DNA of 64,000 bases, taken from Yponomeuta sedellus. Lineage: Eukaryota > Arthropoda > Insecta > Lepidoptera > Yponomeutidae. The translations under genes were made by a program, and so were the position numbers. Location of the stretch: assembly GCA_934045075.1 (NCBI GenBank), contig OW203726.1, forward strand, positions 2,967,535 to 3,031,534, written 5' to 3'. Numbering within the stretch: the stretch's first letter is position 1; each line of letters opens with the position of its first letter. The notes under the pieces are model-generated. The model was not told where the DNA came from. It saw only the letters and a list, made by a program, of their open reading frames with translations, and ran no database searches. Positions 31,297 to 40,866 of this stretch are shown here, one piece after another.

Positions 31297-31916
31297 ATAT
31301 AGTATATTTCATTACAAGTGCGGAAAGGCTGTCATGGCAAAGAGTTCCGACAAATCGGATCGGACAGTCGGATCAAGTTGCAATGACGGTTCCGCACGTG
31401 TACTGAACGACTATTTTTAATACAATTCCGAAAAAAATAAGCAATTTAATAAAGAAAAATTATTTGGAAAATGGCGCCAACCGTAAAAGTATATGTAAGC
31501 AGAGATTTTTTTTCTTCACCCATTCTGGTAGGCAAAGGAAACTATGCCCGTACAGCCAAGTCTTCAGTAGAATTTGGTTATTGATATGAAATGAAAATGA
31601 AATTTAATGAGATGAAATGAAATGAAACCTAACCTAACTCACTCAATCAAATCATTAAATCTGATATTGAAACAAATTAGTAGCTTCTTTTTAGAAATAT
31701 ACGTATTTGCATGAATCATAAAAACTTCTATGATTTTTTTTAGTAAAAACTTCATGGTTAGTTTCTCTTCTTAATAGACATTATTTTGAAAGTAAGGAAA
31801 GAGAACGCACGAGGTTGGGAAAGGTAAAAAAAGCAAGAGTATGTAATAGCCCACATCCCGAACGCTATACGTCCCTGCAATACGCAACTTTTTGAGCAAC
31901 TGCATTAAAAATATCT
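31297..31916 (+). repeat. Dispersed repeat I, long copy
   Basis: Aligns with 59053-59550. Contains an internal inverted pair (AAGTGCGGAAAGGCTGTCAT / TGCAATGACGGTTCCGCAC), GAAAATGGCGCCAACCGTAA and a GAAATGAAATGAAAT stretch. The extra segment GACAAATCGGATCGGACAG is absent from the other copy. Class unknown, possibly a non-autonomous DNA element. Confidence 0.8.
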
Positions 31917-31948
31917 TAGAGTTTGACTTGAAAAAAGATTACGATGTC

Positions 31949-32249
31949 TAAAAACCTATTTAGAGGCTAAAAATTTCACCCATGTAATCATGTGTGTACA
32001 GTGATATCGTTCCGATGTTAAAACCTAACTGCAAAGTAGGTAGTCGGGGCTGTAAGTAATGCAATTTGCTTAAGTCGGATGTCGCTGCCTGTACGTAATA
32101 CAGAGAATATTGTAAAGAGGTTCGAAATTTCACTGATGCCGTGAGTCGCCCATTGGCTCAATTGGTAGAGCGCTGGCACGGATAGCCAGAGGTTGCGGGT
32201 TCGAATCCCGGCATGGGTGAAATTTTTAGCCTCTAAATAGGTTTTTAAA
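31949..32249 (+). mobile_element. tRB full unit between inverted ends
   Basis: Inverted end (AAAAACCTATTTAGAGGC ... CACCCATG), then the unit 5' end TAATCATGTGTGTACAGTG, GCAAAGTAGGTAGTCGGGG, the intact cloverleaf (CGCCCATTGGCTCAATTGG ... CCCGGCATGGGTGA) and sense end. The one-sided tail is absent. Confidence 0.88.
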
Positions 32250-32269
32250 AGATAGTTTGTTATTAATAT

Positions 32270-32424
32270 TAATTTTAACATTGTGTTTGTTTTAGATTTA
32301 GATTATTCTAGTCTAATATTTGCACACCTTAACTAGTAGAGCATGCGTGTTCCTTTACTTACCTTTAACAGCTACTTAATGTATTTACCATGCTTTAGCA
32401 AATAAAATGTTTTATCTCATCTTA
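32270..32424 (+). mobile_element. Possible LINE 3' UTR seeding the microsatellite
   Basis: AAATAAAATGTTTTATCTC ends the segment and passes into TATCTCATCTCGTTTCGTCTC. An AATAAA-type signal followed by a pentanucleotide tail is typical of LINE 3' ends; no coding part is seen. Confidence 0.4.
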
Positions 32425-32818
32425 TCTCATCTCGTTTCGTCTCGTCTCGTCTCGTCTCGTCTCGTCTCGTCTCGTCTCGTCTCGTCTCGTCTCGTCTCGT
32501 CTCGTCTCGTCTCGTCTCGTCTCGTCTCGTCTCGTCTCGTCTCGTCTCGTCTCGTCTCGTCTCGTCTCGTCTCGTCTCGTCTCGTCTCGTCTCGTCTCGT
32601 CTCGTCTCGTCTCGTCTCGTCTCGTCTCGTCTCGTCTCGTCTCGTCTCGTCTCGTCTCGTCTCGTCTCGTCTCGTCTCGTCTCGTCTCGTCTCGTCTCGT
32701 CTCGTCTCGTCTCGTCTCGTCTCGACTCGTCTCGTCTCGTCTCGTCTCGTCTCGTCTCGTCTCGTCTCGTCTCGTCTCGTCTCGTCTCGCCTCGTCTCGT
32801 CTCGTCTCGTCTCGTCTC
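32425..32818. repeat. (CTCGT)n microsatellite, about 79 units
   Basis: 394 bp with only two visible interruptions (CTCGACTCGT near 32723, CTCGCCTCG near 32788). Edges decay through CTCAT units. One CpG per 5 bp. The 5-bp period keeps frames open on both strands (LVSSR and RRDET repeats), which I regard as non-coding. Confidence 0.98.
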
Positions 32819-33240
32819 ATCGCATCACATCACATCTCATCTCATCTCATCTATGCCTTAATTCAGATGCCAAGTTTCGTGTAACTCCGTTTAGCCGTTA
32901 TTGCGTGATTGAGTTACAAATATCCCTTCACAGACTTCACAAACTTTCACATTTTTAATATTAATAGATTTACGGAAAAATAAACGACGAGATCAATGAC
33001 ATTCCCAAACTGAAACAAAAGAATTAATGTTGACTGTCACACAAATTGCACAACCGTATAAAAACAATGTTCAGCGGTCCAAAAAACTCTACGTCAAAAA
33101 AACTCGCCAAACCATTTTTCTCTTTCAATTCGACGGAATGTTAAAACCTTGTTTCGCGCGGTTCATCCGGCCGTTTTGTTTGACGCAACAATGTACAAAC
33201 GACGCACAAGGGTATGTTGTGTAGCCAGGTACAGTCGACT

Positions 33241-33533
33241 CGTCGTCGTCGTCAGGCTATACTAGTCCACTGCTGGACATAGCCCTCCCCTAAAGAGCCC
33301 CATGTTGTGCTATCATAGGGGGTAATGCCCATAATCCCCTCGCTGGGCATGCGGGTTGGGGATCGTAGTTTGGTGGAATTGTACAGCACGGGGCGCTGCT
33401 GCCCACCCCCCGGTTTGTGTCTCTTAGTCGCTTTTTGCGACACCCGCAGGAAGAATTGGGTTGGTGCTATTCTCTAGCCCGACACCATACGATGTTTTCC
33501 TTCACATATGGTGAAGGAAAACGGTATTGGTAA
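33241..33533 (-). mobile_element. Retroposon H with 5' extension, long flanking duplication
   Basis: Reverse H body (GTCCACTGCTGGACATAGCC ... GCTATTCTCTAGCCCGACAC) extended by TTTTCCTTCACATATGGTG. Flanked by direct repeats of 46-47 bp, 33194-33240 and 33534-33580, differing at one base (GACGCACAAGG / GACACACAAGG). Confidence 0.9.
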
Positions 33534-33622
33534 TACAAACGACACACAAGGGTATGTTGTGTAGCCAGGTACAGTCGACTGCTCTTCAAAATTTACATCC
33601 GTGCACTGTACTGACTTCTTTA

Positions 33623-33718
33623 AAAACCTATTTAGAGGCTAAAAATTTCACCCATGCCGGGATTCGAACCCGCGACCTCTGGCTATCCGTGCCAGCGCTC
33701 TACCAATTGAGCCAATTG
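33623..33718 (-). mobile_element. tRB, truncated just upstream of A box
   Basis: TAAAAACCTATTTAGAGGC to CTACCAATTGAGCC: tRNA-like 3' two thirds plus D arm, no internal unit part. Confidence 0.85.
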
Positions 33719-33721
33719 GTA

Positions 33722-33852
33722 ATTTAGAGTAGCTGAACCGATTTCACTAATTCTTTTTTATAATATTCTTTGAAGTACGAGAATGGTTCTTACGGAGAGA
33801 AAAATAAAAAAAGGTATTGAATGTTAGGCGGTACCAATTTCGCTAAGTCAGC
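33722..33852 (+). mobile_element. Helitron-like 3' part
   Basis: GAGTAGCTGAACCGATTTCA, GGTTCTTACGGAGAG and TTTCGCTAAGTCAGCTAG align with the element at 30817, ending in CTAG. The 5' terminus is lost at the tRB junction. Confidence 0.7.
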
Positions 33853-33990
33853 TAGCACTTACATGTTTTCGAGTGTATGTATGTATATTTCTTTGGCATG
33901 CTTAGTAGGCTCAAATGTGAGAGTGACCCTGGGTATATTAAGAATAATAAAAAAAATAGCAACAGCAGAATGTTTACAAAATATTTTTTA

Positions 33991-34230
33991 TATTATTTTT
34001 AATGCACTAACCCGTGCTAAGGACAAATTTAAAAACCTATTTAGAGTATACTATTTTTATTTTTAATGCACTAACCATTGCTAAGGACAAATTTAAAAAC
34101 CTATTTAGAGGCTAAAATTTCACCCATGCCGGGATTCAAACCCGCAACCTCTGGCTATCCGTGCCAGCGCTCTACCTTACCTCTACCTCTGTCCTTAGCA
34201 CAGGTTAGTGCATTAAAAATAAATATAGTG
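33991..34230 (-). mobile_element. tRB compound: two inverted tails, cloverleaf, sense tail
   Basis: TTTTAATGCACTAACCCGTG (34000) and again TTTTAATGCACTAACCATTG (34062), then end and reverse cloverleaf to CAGCGCTCTACC, then sense tail GTCCTTAGCACAGGTTAGTG. The nested copy was inserted into, or templated next to, an earlier truncated one. Confidence 0.8.
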
Positions 34231-34283
34231 TACGGACTTCTGTTATGGGCGAACCTGCCTAGAGCTTGCTAGGAGGCTGATAG

Positions 34284-34445
34284 AAGATAAGATAAGATAA
34301 GAATATTCTTTATTGTACACCAGGAAAAAACAAACAAAACATAATTACAAAGATACAGTACAATTGGCGGCCTTATTGCTTAGAGCAATTTCTTCCAGGC
34401 AACCCACGATGGAGAGTTGCTGAAGGAAAAGTGAGACGGGTAGTT
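34284..34445 (-). mobile_element. LINE-N 3' end with (GATAA)n tail
   Basis: GATAAGATAAGATAAGAATA, then TTCTTTATTGTACACCAGG and ATACAGTACAATTGGCGGCC. The pentanucleotide is the retroposon tail (reverse: TTATC repeats). Confidence 0.7.
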
Positions 34446-34710
34446 GGTGCAAATATGAACATTGATATACATACTTATACCTAAAATAATATACTTACAT
34501 AAATCATAACATAGAAGCTCTCTTATCAAGCTGTAGGTAGGCTAGGTAGCACTCACAGCCAGCTGCTTTCGCTTCATCAACAAACATTAATCGCGGCATG
34601 CACGCTCAATGGTTTCGATACTTTTAGAACTGGTCGGACATTTTTTGAGTAACAGACAGACTAAATATATCCTTATATAATTTATTTTAGAAATTAAACT
34701 CTTTCGTGAA

Positions 34711-34844
34711 AGAGATTCGAAATTTCACTGATGCCGGTGAGTCGCCCATTGGCTCAGTTGGGAGAGCCCTGGCACGGTTAGCCAGAGGTCACGGGTTCGA
34801 GTCCCGGCGTGGGTGGAGTTTTTAGCCTCTAAATAGGTTTTTAA
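34711..34844 (+). mobile_element. tRB, 5'-truncated
   Basis: From GAAATTTCACTGATGCCGG through a complete cloverleaf with TGGCTCAGTTGGGAGAGC and GGGTTCGAGTCCCGG to CTCTAAATAGGTTTTTAAA. Confidence 0.85.
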
Positions 34845-34868
34845 ATGTATCCTATTACGCGACTACTT

Positions 34869-34955
34869 CGATAACCTTCCTGCCATGCAGGAAGAGACCC
34901 GTGCCCCAGCAGTGGGGACATACTAGGGTTGATAACGTAACGTAACGTAACGCGA
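34869..34955 (+). mobile_element. SINE-A 3' end with (TAACG)n tail
   Basis: ACCTTCCTGCCATGCAGGAA, ACATACTAGGGTTGATAACG, then TAACGTAACGTAACG. The tail shows the pentanucleotide that SINE-A 3' ends (GATAACG) can expand. Confidence 0.85.
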
Positions 34956-35322
34956 CTACTTGGTTTCTTACAGAAATGAAAAGGCAGATCAGCTGTCGAC
35001 GAATAATGGGAAAAGACGGTAGTAATAATAGCATGAAGAGGTGTTTAACGCAGCTGGTTGGATCAGCATAACAATATTTATGTGTCATATCAGCCCCTCC
35101 TACATTTCTTAATGTGCAATCGAGTCAAAGATCTAAGAATGATATAGTTTCGACGACATCAGAGGCGATATCAGCTCCTATTTTTTATTGTGTAATCTGA
35201 CTTGAAAGAGTTTTGAGAGACTTTGTTTTGTAATGTTCTAATGTGTTGTCTAGTTCTTTTTCATTTTCTTCATCCTCTTAGATTTGTAGATTTTGATGTT
35301 GTTACTAGCTGCTTTGAATTAA

Positions 35323-35710
35323 AATATCTTTGAGTGTTTCTGGCTTACTCTTTGATAGTTCCGGGTCGATACCCGCGGGAAGAATTCGGCTTGGTGCTAT
35401 TCTCTAAGCCAACACCACACAGCAAGCAAAAGTTTATAGGTGTATATTTTTGTTATTGTACGGAACTATCAAAGAGTAAGCCAGAAACTTTCAAAGATAT
35501 TACGATTAATAGGCGACTAAGGGACACAAACTGGAGGGTGGGCATCAGCGCCCCCTGCAGTACAATTCCACCAAACTGCGATCCCAACCCGCATGCCCAG
35601 CGTAGGGATTATGGGTATTACACCCCAATGATGGCACAACCTTGCGCTATGAGGCTCATTAGGGGAGGGCTATGTCTAGCAGTAGACTAATGTAGCCTGA
35701 AGAAGAAGAA
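35323..35710 (+). mobile_element. Retroposon H, rearranged with inverted 5' part
   Basis: 35371-35423 is the H 5' end in reverse (ACCCGCGGGAAGAATTCGGC ... CACCACACAGCA). 35511-35710 is the remainder in sense (AGGCGACTAAGGGACACAAA to TAGCCTGAAGAAGAAG). The reversed part is bracketed by a 41-bp inverted pair, 35323-35363 and 35461-35501 (GGCTTACTCTTTGATAGTTC and its complement). Confidence 0.85.
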
Positions 35711-35719
35711 ACTTTTGTT

Positions 35720-36168
35720 GCCAAGATTTAGGCTGGCAGAGATCAATTAATGCATCCTTTATGGGGCTTTGTATACATTTCTAAATTATGTAATATTTGA
35801 AGATGTACTAAACTTTCCAGCAACACGGTTCAAAAATTAGTATGTATTTATATGTATGGTTTATTAATTTGAAAGAGAACACGTTACATGTTATGATAAG
35901 ACCCCACAAAACCAAATACGGCTTTGAAAACACACTTTAAGCCAAAAGGCTACTGTAACATTGAAGACAACGTAATTTGGAGTTAAAACCAGTTCGATGC
36001 ATGAGTTCTAAGTTAAAACTCTGTTAATTAAGAACTCTGGAAAGACTAAGTTTGAACTTTTTTGTCTATTATTTTTCCAAAATCATCTAAATTTTGAAAA
36101 AGGCACCTAGTTTAACTTGTAACGTTCATTAAGTGACAGTTTCTGTGCTACTTTGAATAAAAAAATAG
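35720..36168 (+). pseudogene. LINE-J 3' end, decayed
   Basis: CCAAGATTTAGGCTGGCAG corresponds to the P-R-F-R-L-A codons of the LINE at 46880. The 3' UTR pieces GCCAAAAGGCTACTGTAACA, GGCACCTAGTTTAACTTGTA and ACGTTCATTAAGTGACAG match 47860-48110 in order. Confidence 0.75.
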
Positions 36169-36171
36169 GTT

Positions 36172-36325
36172 GTAGACTTTTAGTCCAAATCTAATTACTA
36201 TTAAGCTTATTAAGCTCTGCGAATCAGAGCGAAACCTGGTTGGACTCTTCCGATATAACAACAACACCCGTAAGTAGATCCGGACTAAAAGTCTACAATG
36301 TGTTGTGCTTACGAAAGTTTTAGTT
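36172..36325 (+). mobile_element. PLE pLTR copy
   Basis: GTAGACTTTTAGTCCAAATC, then AAGCTCTGCGAATCAGAGCG-AAACCTGGTTGGACT, ACACCCGTAAGTAGATCCGG and tail CAATGTGTTGTGCTTACG. AGTCCAA (36181) pairs with TTGGACT (36238). It follows the LINE-J remnant directly. Confidence 0.7.
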
Positions 36326-36394
36326 CAAAAAACGTATTATTCTTATAACTAAAATCTTAGATCTATCATCACAGTTTTTGTAGGAAAAACTCTT

Positions 36395-36655
36395 ATGACT
36401 TATAGTCTAAATATGCCTTTATAGAATAGAAACAGTTTTCTGTGAGATACCTAAAAATAAGATTTTTAAAAGTACTAAGTGGTTTTTCTTTAAATGTATC
36501 AGGTAATTTATTGTATATATCTATGCACATCATGCAGCAATTTTTAGACGTGAGTGTTAATTTCATGCCTGGTCGGTGTAACTTATTTTTATATTTTGAT
36601 CTGCTGTGTGTATAAATTCTTATCGTTTTTTTTCTTTGTTTTTGTAAGTTGTTCA
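36395..36655 (-). pseudogene. LINE C-terminal remnant (Jockey/CR1-like)
   Basis: An 87-codon reverse frame contains KYKNKLHRPGMKLTLTSKNC, IYNKLPDTFKEKPLSTFKN and FRYLTENCFYSIKAYL. The order N-K-L-P, F-K, Y-L, N-C-F-Y-S is typical of the last 80 residues of insect non-LTR reverse transcriptases. No catalytic part. Confidence 0.6.
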
Positions 36656-36771
36656 TTGTGTTTTCTATGTGTTCTTTGCTTTTGCTACTGTATAGTCTGT
36701 ATGGTGTTGGTCTTACTGTGTGTATGAAAAAGTATATAAAGTAAATGATACATCTATCTATCTATCTGGCA

Positions 36772-36825
36772 AGTGGCATTCTTTGGTCTCTGCCTGCTCC
36801 GCTTGGATACAAGTAAGAGTTAGGG
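36772..36825 (+). mobile_element. LINE-F 3' fragment
   Basis: GGCAAGTGGCATTCTTTGGT, CTCTGCCTGCTCCGCTTGG, preceded by a (CTAT)n tract. Confidence 0.65.
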
Positions 36826-36829
36826 TGTA

Positions 36830-37541
36830 GTCTGTTAGCTTTTAGAATATACCTCGGCTACTATCGGATAGAATCGGATATATTCGTGTAATAAAAATAT
36901 CGGAACTAATAAGACACTTCATTTTGAAATCGGAACTAATATGACACCTAATTTAAAAACCTATTTAGAGGCTAAAAATTCCACCCATGCCAGGATTCGA
37001 ACCCGCAACCTCTGGCTATCCGTGCCAGCGCTCTAACAATTGAGCCAATGGGCGACTCACCGGCATCATTGAAATTTCGAATCTCTTTACACTATTCTCT
37101 GTATTACGTACAGGCAGCGACATCTGGCTCAAGCAAATTGCATCACTTACAACCCCGACTACCTACTTTGCAGTTAGGTTTTACATCGGAACGATATGAC
37201 TGTACCCACATGATTATACTATTTTTATTTTTAATGCACTAACCCGTGCTAAGGACAAATTTAAAAACCTATTTAGAGGCTAAAAATTTCACCCATGCCG
37301 GGATTCGAACCCGCAACCTCTGTCTATCCGTGCCAGTGCTCTACCAATTGGGCCAATGTGAATGTGTTAATGACACTTAATTTTGAAATCAGAACTAATA
37401 TGACACTTAATTTCAAAATCGGAACTAATATGACACTGAATTTCGAAATCGGAACTCGATCATCAGTACAAAAACCGGCGAAAATTGGTGAAAACCTAAG
37501 CCTACTCTAGAGCCCGAGGTATATTAAAAAAGCTAACAGAC
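36830..37541. mobile_element. TA-flanked MITE with internal 30-bp repeats, split by tRB
   Basis: Inverted ends GTCTGTTAGCTTTTAGAATA and TATTAAAAAAGCTAACAGAC, flanked by TA on both sides (36828, 37542). Interior: units of GGAACTAATATGACACTTAA plus TTTTGAAATC (30 bp, about five, 36900-36955 and 37365-37455) interrupted by the tRB dimer. Confidence 0.75.
36953..37360 (-). mobile_element. tRB head-to-tail dimer
   Basis: A full unit (36953-37229, reverse) is joined at ACATGATTATACTATTTT to the tail of a second, truncated unit (37231-37360). Two cloverleaf segments, the first with CTAACAATTGAGCC and the second with GTCTATCCGTG substitutions. Junction as at 5120. Confidence 0.88.
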
Positions 37542-37940
37542 TATAATTGTGTTTTGTTAACATAATTTATTATCTGCACTATTGCTGACACTGTGGAGCA
37601 TCCATTAATACGATTCCCTTCACACATCCACAAGATCAGCCAGAGAGCCGTCTTCACCTCCGCGATGCAGTGGGTGGCGTATTTACAATCAAGTAAGACC
37701 AGTCTCTGATGAAGTTGTTGTCACGGGAACGTTAGCGCGTCATCAGTTTATTGCGTAAGGTGATGCACTGTACAATCGGGTATGGAATTTGATGGATGTG
37801 TTTTGAAACGGAGAAAAGTATGTTTTGAAAAGTCAATGGGTTTTTAGGTAGCCTATAAACGCGAAATCACTATTATTATTGGCCTGCGTGGTGGTATGGC
37901 CTAAACCCTTCTCAGTAAAGCGACCGTACCCCTCGGTGGG

Positions 37941-38469
37941 AGAGCGGTGGTAGCGGAGCGGTGTAGAACGCCGGCTTCTCAATCGGGAGGTCGTGGGTTC
38001 GAACCTCGGCATGTACCAATGACTTTGTTTTCTTATTATACTATTTTTATTTTTAATGCACTAACCCGTGCTAAGGACAATTTTAAAACCTTATTTAGAG
38101 GCTAAAAATTCCACCCATGTCGCTGCCTGTACGTAATACAGAGAATAGTGTGAAGAGGTTCGAAATTTCACTGATGCCGGTGTGTCGCTCATTAGCTCCA
38201 TTGGAAGAGCGCTGGCACGGATAGCCAGAGGTTGCGGGTTCGAATCCCGGCATGGGAGGAATTTTTAGCCTCTAAATAGGTTTTTAAAATTTGTTTTCTA
38301 AGTTGTATGTACATTTGTGAAATTATAGTAGCAATGCTACTCGTTGACGGTGAAGGAAAACATCGTAAGGAAACCCTAGTGTCTGAGGTGTTAGCGTACC
38401 ACAGCGCTTGCTACGTACAATGGCCCAACTATGAGGCTAAGTGCGGAAATCTCAGGAATAACTAACTAA
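37941..38469 (+). mobile_element. SINE-E, full length, split by tRB
   Basis: tRNA-like head GGTAGCGGAGCGGTGTAGAA, CTTCTCAATCGGGAGGTCG, GGGTTCGAACCTCGGC, then body GTACATTTGTGAAATTATAG and GTGAAGGAAAACATCGTAAG and tail ACTAACTAA. Target duplication CCCCTCGGTGGG at 37929-37940 and 38470-38481. About 265 bp without the insert. Confidence 0.85.
38034..38289 (+). mobile_element. tRB with inverted tail, inside SINE-E
   Basis: TATACTATTTTTATTTTTAA tail in reverse, inverted end to CCACCCATG, then sense from TCGCTGCCTGTACGTAATAC through the cloverleaf to the end. Target duplication TTTGTTTTCT (38024-38033, 38290-38299). Confidence 0.9.
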
Positions 38470-38834
38470 CCCCTCGGTGGGGACATAATGGGTTGTTGAT
38501 GATGGTGACGTGTTACTAAAGGTTTTGTTAATGTTTTATTTGTGAAATAAAGTGTAACAAACAAACAAATTGTTAATCCTCCGTGCTGCCCATGAGTTGG
38601 TTTGAATGATTGTTTCTTGTTGAGTGTACTCCAATTTGTACATGTTTCAATGAGTTATGAGTTTTGTATTTAAATTTCTTAATGACTCATTCTGTGTGAA
38701 ACTGGCCTATGGTCTAGCGATTCCACACAACTATTTAACTGTTACTCTCTAGACTCTGGCTATCTGACTTGCACTTTCAAAGATTTAAAATATATAATTA
38801 CTTTTGCTATTTTCTAAGAAAAAATATCTTACAT

Positions 38835-38905
38835 AGATAAGCTCGCCTTTGTACATGTTATCTTATGTAATGTCCTGTGAAATATTTGTGCACAATAAAG
38901 CATAG
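38835..38905 (+). mobile_element. LINE-N 3' end
   Basis: TAAGCTCGCCTTTGTACATG, then TTGTGCACAATAAAG. Confidence 0.6.
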
Positions 38906-39294
38906 TTAATTAACACCAGAACAGGAGGCCGCTAGTTTGGGATGCAACCTGCGTGGAAACACTGGCGTCTTCCCATTTCACGTAAATTAAATCCCTAAAT
39001 TAACTCCCGGCCCGGCATGGCAAGGGTCGCCATGTAAGGTTGTGCCTTCTAGAGGCAAGTGAAAGAGACGATGGTTGATACAAGACTGTCTTTTATTAGT
39101 AGATAAATACATTTATAAGTGATTGATATTGTCTTAGGCTACCTGGAGCTACTTACACACTACACACTTTTAAATTACATATTCTAGTGCTCCTCAATTG
39201 TTCTAGAACAACTACTGTGATTTCAATAACGGAGGTCATGGTGTGACTCCATCTGAGAGCCGTACTCGATTTTTGTAAATGGCTTGGGTGTATT

Positions 39295-39485
39295 TCAACA
39301 TCATCATCAGCCATTTGACGCCCATCGCAAGACATAGGCATCCCTCATGCGGTCTGTATTGAGCAATTCCTCGCCACCGTAACCAGGTCGTCAGACCATC
39401 CGGTGGAGGGCCTGTCAACGCTGCGTCAACCGGACGGCGGTCGCCAGGTCAGAACTTTTTCGCCCCAACGGCCGTCAGTTTGTAA
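39295..39485 (-). pseudogene. LINE-RTE C-terminus and 3' end
   Basis: The reverse strand encodes GRWGEKVLTWRPPSG, DRPSTGWSDDLVTVARN and MPMSCDGRQMADDD with one stop. The 3' end is TGATGATGATG. At 39485 it is fused to repeat R in place of the upstream RTE sequence. Confidence 0.75.
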
Positions 39486-39700
39486 CGGTGCAAACCTCTT
39501 TGCATATTTTTTTTATATTTCTTTTATGCTGTCTACCAGTTCAAAAATTTTTATATTACGTCATCCATTTTTGAAATTTTCCTCATTTTTAGCATAACAA
39601 CTTTACGTCTTGACTAGACCTGACTACTTTTACCTGTTAATCCTGTTTTATCCAGTTTTCTGTTTTTATTATGAATAAAGCACAAAATTGAAGTCGTTTC
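39485..39700 (-). repeat. Dispersed repeat R, second copy
   Basis: ACGGTGCAAACCTCTTTGCA to CAGTTTTCTGTTTTTATTA is the reverse of 21770-21990. It is fused to the RTE remnant, possibly as its 5' template-switch partner. Confidence 0.65.
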
Positions 39701-39704
39701 AGTT

Positions 39705-39885
39705 TATTTACTTTATTAATGGTATTAAAAGACAGACCACCGACACGATGGTCAGACGACATCGTGAGGGTTGCGGGCCAGAGATGGATTAGGTTAGCAC
39801 AGGACCGTGAGGAATGGCGCAATAAAAAGAAGGCCTACGCCCAGCAGTGGGTTGATGTGGGCTGATTATAGATAGATAGATGTAG
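39705..39885 (+). pseudogene. LINE-RTE C-terminus and 3' end
   Basis: Encodes LKDRPPTRWSDDIVRVAGQR, DREEWRNKKKAYAQQWVDVG and a stop, then GATTATAGATAGATAGATG as tail. Only the last about 45 residues of the protein are left. Confidence 0.8.
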
Positions 39886-40248
39886 ATTAAAAGTATTACA
39901 ACATCGCATTGGCGCCCAACGTGGGGCGCTTGTTTTAATTGAACTGGCACCAATGTGATGTAGTAAAAATTTTAATAAAGTAAACGTTTTACAACATCAC
40001 AAGTTCAAGCTACGAGTATGTGCCCGCCCACTGCCCCTTAGGGTATTTAACCGACTTTACAAACAGCAGAAACTTTTCAATTCGCCCGGGTGTTTTTTTA
40101 TGTATGTTCCCCGATTACTTGAAGACGCTTAGACCGATTTACAAATTTCTTTTTTAGTTGAAAGGGTAGACTTTACAGGTAGTCTTATGATTACCAAGAT
40201 AGTGGGATCCTGGAGAAATCAATTTTTTTGGGAAATGAAATGTACTGA

Positions 40249-40275
40249 AATGTATCGATTGATATCGATTCCACC
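40249..40275. repeat. Copy of the palindrome half at 40820
   Basis: GTACTGAAATGTATCGATTG then ATATCGAT repeats 40823-40848 in direct orientation. Confidence 0.7.
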
Positions 40276-40420
40276 CATGCCGGGACTCGAACCCGCGACC
40301 ACTGGCTAACCATGCCAGCGCTCTCCCAACTGAGCTCCCAATCGGGCGACCACCGACATCAGTGAAATTTTGAACCTCTTTCCAATACCCTCTGCATTAC
40401 GTACAGGTAGCAACATCCGG
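40265..40420 (-). mobile_element. tRB, 5'-truncated
   Basis: CCACCCATGCCGGGACTCGA, AACCATGCCAGCGCTCTCCC, then TCCCAATCGGGCGACC with a 4-bp insertion in the acceptor region and CTCTGCATTACGTACAGG. Confidence 0.8.
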
Positions 40421-40596
40421 TTTTTATTTTTAATTTATGATGATTTGTTAATATTACTAAGACCACGTAAAATGTTTTCCGAAATCAAATGCGCTCAAAT
40501 CATTATCAAAAATACCCAAATCTGGTGTGCCTTTGAAAAAAAAAATGTCAAAAGTTACAAGCTTAAGAAATTCCATTATAGTATTGTATACATTTC

Positions 40597-40820
40597 CGTG
40601 CTTCGCAAGGCACGTTAAGCCGTGGGCGCCGGCTGTCATGTAATGGCAGTCGTTGAGCCATGTCAGAGGCCTTAGAGGCGGCTTGATAACTTCTGACAGT
40701 AAGGCCCGCCACTGTCTTACAAACCTCCACCAACCCGGACTTGGCCCCCGTGGTGGAGTATGGCCTAACCTTCCTGCAACGCAGGAAGAGACCCGTGCCC
40801 CAGCAGTAGGGACATGCAAT
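40597..40820 (+). mobile_element. SINE-A body/3' part
   Basis: CCGTGCTTCGCAAGGCACG to CCCCAGCAGTAGGGACATG. GTGGGCGCCGGCTG and CTTAGAGGCGGC are variants. Confidence 0.9.
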
Positions 40821-40866
40821 AGTACTGAAATGTATCGATTGAAATCGATACATTTCAGTACTATTA
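40819..40866. repeat. Perfect 48-bp palindrome
   Basis: ATAGTACTGAAATGTATCG-ATTGAAAT-CGATACATTTCAGTACTAT. Confidence 0.95.

Larger units (their letters stand above)
37885..38515 (+). mobile_element. LINE-type 3' region holding a nested SINE-E and tRB
   Basis: CCTGCGTGGTGGTATGGCC, TAAACCCTTCTCAGTAAAG before, and CATAATGGGTTGTTGATGAT after the insert, read as one 3' terminus once the insert at 37941-38469 is removed. Confidence 0.65.

Noticed and set aside
32407..32958. 183-codon forward and 132-codon reverse open frames (LVSSR / RRDET repeats)
   Set aside because: Pure consequence of a 5-bp repeat without stop codons in the repeat words; no unique sequence of note at either end.
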